DNA from: Romanomermis culicivorax
Lineage: Eukaryota; Nematoda; Enoplea; Mermithida; Mermithidae
Direction: 5' to 3'
DNA: 64,000 nucleotides
Assembly (NCBI GenBank): GCA_963922205.1
Contig: CAWUHX010000020.1
Span: 1 to 64,000, forward strand
This document shows positions 24,512-34,400 of this stretch, piece by piece (position 1 is the stretch's first letter; every line of letters begins with the position of its first letter). Position numbers and translations under genes: made by a program. The notes beneath the pieces are model-generated. The model was given only the letters and a program-made list of their open reading frames with translations. It was not told the DNA's origin and made no database searches.

Positions 24512-24539
24512 TGATTTCATCACAGACGTGAGCGCCTTC

Positions 24540-24545
24540 AATAAA
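24540..24545 (+). terminator. Candidate FANCD2 polyadenylation signal
   Basis: AATAAA occurs 28 bases after the FANCD2 stop codon TGA (24509-24511). It is the first canonical signal in the transcribed direction. Cleavage would fall near 24560. This would give a very short 3' UTR. Confidence 0.5.
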
Positions 24546-26100
24546 TTTCCGCAGTTTTATAGAATTTTTTACTGAGCAAAGACTATGGTGGCTCGCTTTA
24601 TGTGAATATACACCTGAATATGATGATTCGTGGAATAAAATGATGGTCTTTATGCAAAAATTTCAGCGTTTTTGGTTTTTTCAGCTACGCATCTTTCGCT
24701 TCTTAATCAAATGTTTGCATTTATGTCTAGTCAACATTCCATTTTTGAGGTGAACTGAAGTTTCCACAAACGCCTAGATTGCGTTAGGACATGTCATGTA
24801 TGAACATACATATTTATTTGTTGTCTTAATTTGAACCACAAACGACGATCCAAACACCGTTTGCATTTTTTTGAATGTATGTTTAGGCTTGAAAAAGTTC
24901 GGCGCATAGGGTCAAAAATTTCTATATTTCATTGTTCCATCAAGTAAAAATTCAATTGTTTTGATCTTTAATACAAAATTAGACACTCGTGAGCAGCAGA
25001 GGTGCTCTGCTCCGCATCATAGGCTCAGAAAGGCAGTCCAGACTCGGTTCGTCGGAAAATTTCGGTGGTTTTGTTGTCTAGAATGCATGAAAATGCACTT
25101 TTTTAGCGTTCAGCTCCGAAGTCTTCGATTGTAATCGAGACTATTTTATAAGTTCAAAAAAACCGTATCTTGACCTCGTGCAATCTGCCTCCTGACTCTT
25201 CGTAATACCCTGGCCGATCCCAAGCCGAATTAAAAAACTAATATCAAGGAATTTTTCTTTTTAAGACAAACTAGCAAACGGTATGAATTCTGTTCTGAAA
25301 TTGTGTGACTCTACATTTTTCAGAAATTCCTTTGTTGATCGAACCTGTATGCCTAAAAATGGCAACCTTTTTTTGTAGCTCTAATTTCTGCGAAAGTTTA
25401 AAAAAAAATTGCTGCGTGATGACCTCAAGAAGATTTCGCCTTCTATACATGTACGTGGATGTAAAATATAATTGTGCGAATTATAAATTGAGATAATCAT
25501 TCCGTTTGCCGTGAAGTATTCTCTGCTTTGTTGTAGTCATCCAGACGTTGTTAGTCTTCAATTTTATTGTTCGATAACCCGCCTTCTATTTTGCTATCGG
25601 TACGTACTATTGTCAAATTTGGTCGTTCGTTATTTACTGTATCTAACTGAAAAAAGTTCCTTGTTCTAGAACTAGTATTTTTAAGTTCAATTTGTGCCAA
25701 GGCATTTGGCTTCCAACGTTTTTTAATCGCACTACTTTCCTGGACATGAAACAAGTTTTCACATCCTACCATACATTTTTTTCAGAACGAAGAACGTGCG
25801 TAAGCTTTCCGTAGTATAGTTTCAATGGAAGAAAACTTGGAAACCAGGTTAGTGAAGCTAGCTTTCAATTTCTCCTGGTCTGCATTAAACATGCAAGGAA
25901 AAAAATTTTCAGTTGGAAACGTTTAGAAGGGTAAATTTAGGGTATGATAAAATTTAGTTGAAAAAGATAAATTTTGGCAGGGACATCTGATTGTTTTGTC
26001 AATTTCTAAAAGTTCGAGTAGGAGTATTTGTAGTGTCAGATAAGGGAGCTCAGTCCCCATATGTGCATCTATGGCCTTCATTTGGGCAAACGTGTTCTAT
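24546..26100. other. FANCD2-bZIP spacer, nothing recognised
   Basis: No conserved coding block, RNA gene or clear repeat could be identified between the FANCD2 end and the tandem array at about 26.1 kb. Short open frames here lack splice-compatible homology. This region may hold the bZIP promoter or upstream exons, but I cannot show it. Confidence 0.4.
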
Positions 26101-26119
26101 TTCTAGCATACCGGCTCAT

Positions 26120-26530
26120 GGGGGGAGCCCAACAGGGATTTACTATTTGAGCATTATGAAGACATGTAAGTTACAATTCAAGCACATCAGATTATTAATT
26201 CACTATTTGAGCACTCTGCGGATCAGGTATTCACTATAAAGGTAGATACAAACCAACGATTTATCATCTGAGCATTTTGATGAATAGTTATTTACTGTCT
26301 AAGTATCGATTGAGCTCCGAAGACCTGGTATTTGCTATTTAAGGGCCAGCAGACCACTGATTTATTATATGACTATTCTATAGACCAGGGCCCGGCTTTT
26401 ACAGTTTAGATACCCGTAAGACCAGTGATTTAATGCCTAAACATTCAAATGATGAGCTATTTATTATTGGGATAGCTATAACTTTTATTTACTACATGAA
26501 AATTCTGAAAATCGAGCCCTGAGTCTTAAG
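26120..26530 (+). repeat. Degenerate tandem repeat, period about 30-35 bp
   Basis: Variants of TTTACTATTTGAGCATT followed by a short GAAGACC-like segment recur about every 30-35 bases (near 26139, 26200, 26229, 26262, 26289, 26329, 26361, 26396, 26430, 26460, 26488). Units are strongly diverged. It lies upstream of the bZIP gene. Confidence 0.6.
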
Positions 26531-26786
26531 TTTTAATATGGTTGCATTATTAAGACCAGACGCGCTGCTAGACAAGTAGACAAAATCAGTTTGTTCAACT
26601 TAATCATCCAATTTTTTCATCTCAGGTCTTCTTTTTTTTGCTGGATATTATCCCACATTTGCCGATGTTTTTCGTCCGAAATCGCCTCTAGATGCAGAGA
26701 AACAAGACATCTGTATCATTACTCGATTGACCTGAAATTACATACAACAATCTTTAGTTGTCGTATCATAGATTAATTTTAAAATT

Positions 26787-27230
26787 TACCGTAATTATTC
26801 GAATAAACGCCGCCCTTGAATAAACGCCGCCCTCGACTAAACGCCGCACCTTATGTGTGAAAAAAAAATAAACGCCGCCCTTGAATAAACGCCGCGGCGT
26901 TTATTCGAGGACTTATCATCCTTGGTTTAAAGTGCAAAAATAAGTACAGTTTGCAGTACGAGTTTGAAGTTGATTCGGATGATGAAATTATAACAGTTGA
27001 AATTCCCTGAATATATACCTAATTACCTATTATCAGTGCTTTTATAAAAATTTGTTAATTATGAATAGTAATTGTTAAAAAAGTGAAAATTTTATTAAAA
27101 TATATGTGGTGTTTAACTCGAAATTTAAATAAACGCCGCCCTCGAATATACGCCGCCCTCGAATAAACGCCGCACCAAAAGTACAATTGAAAAAATAAAC
27201 GCCGCGGCGTTTATTCGAATAAATACGGTA
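26787..27230. mobile_element. Inverted-repeat MITE with AATAAACGCCGC words
   Basis: The ends TACCGTAATTATTCGAATAA and, inverted, TACCGTATTTATTCGAATAA enclose 444 bp. Each half carries three or four direct copies of AATAAACGCCGCCCTCG and a palindromic AATAAACGCCGCGGCGTTTA. The flanking bases are T/A rich, which would fit a TA target site. No transposase. It is a strong candidate for forming a hairpin. Confidence 0.75.
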
Positions 27231-27607
27231 TATATGCTAAAGCGCAAAAAAGTATTTTTTATCTTGAATCTCTCCCCTTACTTCCCAAGTTTTTGAATTT
27301 TTCTCCTAAATTTTTCTTGGGAAAAAAATTTTAAATCGAACGTTTTTGAATTTTATTCTAACATTACATTATACAGCCGAAAACATAAATTCAGGAAGCA
27401 TTTTTGGGCCATGCCGTAGGCAAAAATTTTTTAAGCTTCAACTATTCCGCAGTTTTGTAATGTTCCTGAATATTTGGTGTTTTTCTTCAATCTAAGGATA
27501 TCTGACCTCTGGACTCTGGTTAAGTATAATCGAAAAGCCAAATTGTCGCTCCAGATGCCTTTTCGTTAGGCTAACGTTTTAAACATAGATGTTTTGTAGC
27601 TAAACAC

Positions 27608-28394
27608 ATGCATTCTGATTTTTCAAATGAGCTGAATTTAGTTTTTTACAGTGATTTCTGTTCGCAACCGGAACCTGTGTTCAATAACAAGGATCCGTTG
27701 TTAACATCGAAATGGTCGTCGTCTCTAGGGTCCGACTCGTCAATTGATGACGCCCAAAATGAACTCGAGGCCTTGGAAGACCCCATGTCTCCTCTAAGTG
27801 GGAATACGATAAATGATTGTTACTTGGGTACGTGCGGAGCGATGTTTTTTTACATATTTTTCTTGTAATTATATTTTTTAAAAGATTTGATCACAAGATT
27901 TCCGTACAGGGATGCTTCATTGTTCCTATTACGTTTTTACTCAGATACGCTCCTAGTTCATATATTTTTATTTTCAGATCGTTTTGCCGCTTATGATCAA
28001 AATACCAATTTGTCTGATGACACTTTCGAGCCATCAACCAAGAAGCGCAAGAAACCCGTCGAAATTCGCATAAGTAATCAATGCTCGTTTTAAAGTTTAT
28101 TTGACGAACACAGATGCTCATGTGAGATACGGAAAGGTCTGCTCGAACCATTGTAAACCCATACCTGAACGTTTGATCATAGTCATTCACCCTTAATTCA
28201 ACTTTCGAAACTGAAAAAATCGCCAAAAAATCACACTTTCTGACCAAAATTGGTTGAAATTTTTACCCGTCACGCAGACCTCTTGTAAGTTTTTCATTCT
28301 CTATCCTCCCACCTAGAAAATATTTCCCGTGCATTTATTTGGGAAAATAATTTTCACAATTTCAGAAAATTTACTATCGCAGATTTCTTTAAAA

Positions 28395-28437
<43 letters not shown>

Positions 28438-31400
28438 CATTGCATCGTTTTTCTTTGTTTTTGTAGTTCCTGCCAGAAAGAGATGTCAACCGCCTCAGCC
28501 TCAGTTGCGTCATGTACCTGTTGGAGCTACGTTAGAAATCGAGACATCGACAGTCGACTCGCAACGTCGTGCCCATGTAAGAATCTTGTTACATGGTTAA
28601 TGACTGAAAATTTTGTTGAATTATATACTACCCATATTATAGCAATTCACCAATGTAAAATGCAATTGGCTGATATGTAGATCCTTGAATATTTTTTTAT
28701 TTGATTGAAAGGTTTCGTTTCAGCTCATGCTGAATTGTGTGCTAATTTTGTGGAGATGAGTTCTTGTCATCAGTGCCAATTTTTTATTTCGAAATATTTT
28801 TCTCATTTCAGACTTCTATCTACAAACAAAATACGGCTCAGAGTCAAATTGTGCCCGTTCAATCAGGTAGCATTATTCCGATTCGTCAACTGGCTTCAGA
28901 TTCTGCAGTTCCCATTCCTGGTCTGCGAACTGATCCTACGATTTCAGTGAGTTTCGGGGCATATTTTATTGTAAAACTTCCGAAAATACGTTTAGCCTTT
29001 CCCTAACTGGTTTATACGTACTTCGACTACATTGTAGAGATACGGAGCCATGAAGTATATGCAGCGCACATATTGTATACTTTAGAAATTTGTTCCAATT
29101 CAGACGCTGAATCGTCGTCGAGTCTCTGAATCCTTGAACGCTGCTCTTGCGGAGTTCGTACGATTAGAACCAGGCTCGGTTGCTAATAGTCAAAATGCAG
29201 AACTTAAACAGAAATCCAACTGCGAATGGAAAATGACTAGGTGTGAACGCATCGGGTTTTTATTTAGTCCTAAAAGCTCAAGTCTGATATGAACAGTTTT
29301 TCTGTCAATGTTTTTCCGAAAATCTAAATGTGTTAACTTCATATTTTCAATCCATTCTTCCCTATTCGGTCTCTTCCACGACTGATTTTTTTCGATATAT
29401 GTTTTCTGGTGGGTCAGGCGACTTTTTTGGGCCCAAAGGTCACTGATTCCCCAAAATTTTAGGAGAGGGGCCTCTGAAGGAAAAAAATTCGATTTTTTTG
29501 ATAAAAATTGCCAAAAAATAGTTTAAGAATAGTTATGTTTCCCTAAAAATTGAAAATGTATTCATGGCGCCAAGCGCGGAAAAAATTCAAGCTTTTTATC
29601 TTTTTTTGCTTAGAAATTGACATTTTTTATCAAAAAATTTACATTTGTCAGTATTTTTCCGGTACTTATGCACTTTATGGCCTATCGAATTTTTTCCAAG
29701 TCTTTTAACGTGTAAAGTGTATAGAGCGTGCATGTACAGGAAATGTAAGCTAGCTAGTTTTTCAACGGTCCCCGTCTACCCAACCTAAAAAAGTATTTTC
29801 GACACTGTAAAGGCCCTGTCATACTTCACCGCGCGGCGCCGGTTGTTCTATTCGTACTAAAAAGCGGCGCCGCGCGGTACCGCCTTTGAAGTATGAATAG
29901 GTTTTTGTAATTTTTGCGGCGCCGCGCGGCGCCCCATCAGGTTTCAACTAAGCCAATAGACATTTTTTGAGAAGAGCAAAATCCAAAAGTAAAAAAGCGG
30001 CGCCGCGCGGTACCGCGCGGTGAAGTATGACAAGCCACCGCGCGGCGCCGCCTGTTAGTATGAATAGGACAACCGGCACCGCGCGGCGCCGCGCGGTGAA
30101 GTATGACTGGGCCTTAAGGATCAACGGTGTAAACTTGGATGTGTAAACCAGTAAATGCCAAAAAAGCACCCATCCTTATACACTCCATGCACACCTCTCA
30201 GAATGGATTTCATTTTGAAGATGCCCGTGACGGAACGGGCGCTACGCGCCCGCTTACATGGCTCTGCTTCGCTCCACCGTAAGCCTCAGAATCAAGTAGG
30301 TAAATGACAGGCAATAAACCGTAGTTCACGTTACTTTGGGGTAGATGGTCATTCTTAACTAACATCAGTTCACACTATCTTATACTTAGCGTATATATGC
30401 ACATTGTAAATACCGCCTACATTCCTATACCTATTATGCTGTATATACCTTACACGTTAAAAAACCGAAAGAATTCGATAGGCCATATAGTGCATAAGTG
30501 TCATTTTTCCGACCGAAGGTATTAATGTCGCTATGACTTCCATATGGCTAGCCATAGGATTGGAAAATCCTGGGGATCGCCCAATGGCTAGCTACATGAC
30601 CGACGATTTCTGGGGGGGGGGGGTCGTATAGCACTTCCCCCAATCACAGTATGGTTTTCAATATTTATTGTGTTTTAAGTCGAAGAAAAAGCCATTCCTT
30701 GTCGAAAAGTGAAAAGCAGGTTTCGGCGCACTCGCGCGAATATAGAGGGAAGCGGGATAAAAACAACGACGCGGTTAAAAGATGTCGCGAAAAGAAAAAG
30801 CGGGAAGACGAACAAAAGACGGCTCGTTTGGCGCGATTGGAAATCGAAAATAAGAAACTACAAGAAGATAACGCAACGTAAGTTTTCAAGAATGGGATAA
30901 AAAAATGTGAGATCGCAGTAATCGATAAACTTTCCCCGCATTCTACTTTGTATTTATTATTGTGCTGAGAGTACGCTGCCTTATGCCGTAGGCATAATTA
31001 GCCGGTTTTTTTGTGGCCGTAAATTTTTGCGGCCCGCAATTTCGGGTCGGTTGCGGCTCTCACAATTGCATACTTTTGTTCGGTTCCGCAAAAATGCGGA
31101 ACCGGAAAACCGCAAATGCAAGCACAGTCCACCGGAATTCCAAGCCGGAAATTATTTAAGAGATGCAGGTTGTTCATGTAAGTTAACATAATACATACGG
31201 AAATTGAAGCATTTACTGTACGTGTCAAAAATTGATCATTTGATTTTTTAAATTTTCAATTGAATTAAACCTTCTAAAATCAGTGTTGCCAAGTTAGGGG
31301 TTTTTCCCCAAATATAGGGGTTTTTCAAGGACGTTGAGGTCTTTCTAGGGGTTTTTTGTTTCAGGGGTTTTTTATTTTTATTTTTGAGGTTTTGGGGGTT

Positions 31401-34400
31401 TTTCAACGAATTAGCTTGTTTGAATTTTGTGTTCTTGATAGATAATTACTATATAAAATAAGAAAAAAAGCGTGATGATAAAATTGAAAAAATGAAAATT
31501 GAAATGAATATTGATTGAATAGTGTGGCTAGTTTGTGTAAATTATAATTGAATTAGCATATTCTTGGCTTAATTACCGAATTTTGGCTCTTAGTGCGGCG
31601 TGTTTTTTCCAACAAATTTTTCCCCAAGCGGGGAAAGAAAGACCCTAAAAATTTTCCGCCAAAGTAATAATAAAACTGAATGAATATAGGGTATAAAAGC
31701 ACTGAAACACATTAAAATTTGATAAATTGATAAATTTTATATAATGTTACGAAGCGGAGTGCATTCAAGTTTAAAATGCTACATCTAGGGGAAGTTGGAT
31801 TATAACTTTTTCCCCGTCTGGCTAATAGTGCTAAAAGTTTTCCTTTTTTTCCAAAATAAACGTTTTGGGGAAAAACACGCTGGTTTGGTGTAAAAATGCT
31901 CTGTTGACATGTTCCGGGTGGGGTGCACTGCATATTCTTTCAGAGATCGAATAAAAAGTTTTTCAAAATTTGCTCTTTTGGATTTTATGGACTTTTTGCT
32001 GGGGTTTATTGTGGGTTTGTACTCATTTCGAGACACTAGTAGGAATGGCACTAGTCAAGTTTAATGCCAGGCCAGGTAGTCACAACTGCTACTTATCGAC
32101 TGACCTTCGTTCGATTGATCGTTGCTTGGGCAATCAGAATTTGGCTTACCATTGAGCTTAGGCTTAAGGGTCATTTATACTTGCCTTTTTCGGCGGAACG
32201 GAACGGAAATAAATCGACACAACGTTTCTGAACGAAAGGGAAATTTTCTTTCCATCGGTTCGGTCAGGGGCTATCATCCGTCATTTTCTAAAAAATTGCA
32301 GTAACCCTCTCCGATCGAAAGTTAATTTTCAGGCTGAACGTTCCGAGCTGTTGGCGATCGGTTCCGTTCCGTTCCGCCGAAAAAGGCAAATATAAATGAC
32401 CCTTTAGGCTCTGACTTAGGCACAATTTACTTATGTGTATATTCTGTATAGTGTATATAAGTTCCAGCACTAAACTTTATGAGCGCCATAGGAACTATTT
32501 GAAACATGATTAGATACATAAAATTGAATCAAATCCACTTAAAATTCTATTAAAATAATACGTAAAACTTATGACTAGTTCTGCCGATGAGCCACTAAAA
32601 AATTAGTTTTCAAAAAGTGCAACTTTTTGGGCAGAAACAAGATTAAAATGGCCTAATATGTACGATGATTTTAAGTATAATAAATCATTTGAAAGTTTTA
32701 TAATTCAAGTTTATAACAAAAGAAATGAAAAGTTTTTGTAAATTTTTTTTCTTCTGTTTCTTTTCCTTTTTTCGTTTTTGTAAACGTGAGCAAAAAAAAC
32801 CAAAGTTAGATGATTAAAATCCAAGAAACTCAAAACCCAAAAAACCTATCTTTTCCAACCCTGACCCTCTTACTCTTGATCATTATCATCAAACTCAGAT
32901 GAGAATTCACCTTGGATTGAAGTCTACGTTTTAGCTCTCAACTAAGCAGGCTTATTATAAGTATGCAGTGTTTTTTCTACACAATGCAGACTTTTTAGGC
33001 TTTGTGTAAATTTTTTTTGGTGATTTCTGCACTGGTGCAGAATTGTTTGAGTCCTTTGTTTGATCACATATATTCTTCTATGATGTGTCAGTCATTGATT
33101 TTGAACCTTTAAAATCAATTATTTCTTATTTTATGATTTTAAAATGCCTAGTAAAATGCTATAAATTCGTTCAAATTTAACATTGAATTACTCTTTCAAT
33201 TTGCATTTTCACTATATTCACTTTTATTCTATTGTAGCAGGCAGTGTTTCCCCCTAAATTGTTTTTTTTCGGAAAAAATTTCAGAAAAGGAAACAAAATT
33301 TGGACTAGAAAATTTTGGGTTTCTGGTAGGGCTGTTTCGATCACAGAATTTTAGTCATTTCGAGTTCGAGTTCGAGTTTGCTCCTTTTGCTTTTCCGAGT
33401 TCGAGTTCGAGTTTAACAATTTTTCTGAGTCGAGTTCGAGTTCGAGTAATTCACTATTGTATATAAGCATCCATTTTGTTACATAAATGCCGGTCAATAT
33501 TATTATGCACATGGTCTGGTACAACTGAACTACATAGAACTGTTTAGCATATGTCATAGTTACTAGGTATAGAATTTTATGCAGTCACTATTTGTGTCAT
33601 ACTTCCAGGTTGAAGCAGATCCTATTTTTAATCAAATGCATTATTTTGTATTACCACACCAATTATACGTTTTATCTATTTGAGCAATTTTTGACTTGAC
33701 ATCATTAATAAAATGCCTAGAAAAAGTATTATTTGGGATGGCTTTGAAGAAATTGTTTATCAGGCAATCAAGCAGAACGTCTATTGTTTTTCAAGTTGAA
33801 TTTGATTGAAACAAAATTCAAGTATTGATTCATTGATAATGAAAAACGTGGTTTGTTAGACGAATAAAATGTTTGGGAAATTATGTTACTTATGACATAT
33901 CTTTATCTTAAACACTAAGCAGGATTTCTTAATTTCATTATATTTTAAAGTTTAAACTCGAAAAGAACTCGAAATAATGGTTGAAAAAAATCGAGTTCGA
34001 GTTTTAAACTTCAAAGTTTTCGAGTTCGAGTTGCCCAAATTGTCGAGTTTTAATCGAGTTCGAGTTCGAGTACTCGAAACAGCCCTAGTTTCTGGTATGG
34101 AGAAGATGCATTTTGGTGTATTTTAGAAGGTCATAATCTCAAAATTTTCCAGCGCTCCGCACCAGTTATAACTTCCATAAACATTATTATGTATTACCTA
34201 GATCAGGCGCGGCTTTTAGCATGTCTACCTTCATTTATCACTTTATATATATAATAGATTTCATCATCTTAAACGTATTATCTTATGTTTGTCTCAATTG
34301 GTTATCTTCAATATTTTATGATGATATTTAATGAAGATTCACATTTTTTTGAGAAAGATCAATGCATAAAGTCTCTAAACCTTTTGAAGCGACTATTCCT

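Larger units (their letters stand above)
29400..30656 (+). mobile_element. Family B element carrying two nested insertions
   Basis: The left half (29400-29661: GGTCACTGATTCCCC, AAGGAAAAAAATTCGATTTT, ATGGCGCCAAGCGCGG) and right half (30503-30656: GGCTAGCCATAGGATTGG, GACCGACGATTTCTGG, a G run, then CCAATCACAGTATGG) are parts of one family B copy. They are split by a long-inverted-repeat element (29662-30502) that itself carries a Harbinger MITE. The right end lies about 24 bases before the bZIP exon 6 acceptor. Confidence 0.72.

Noticed and set aside
24038..24541. Minus-strand frames of 60-105 residues
   Set aside because: They are shadows of FANCD2 exons 13 and 14, whose acidic codons read as hydrophobic residues on the other strand.
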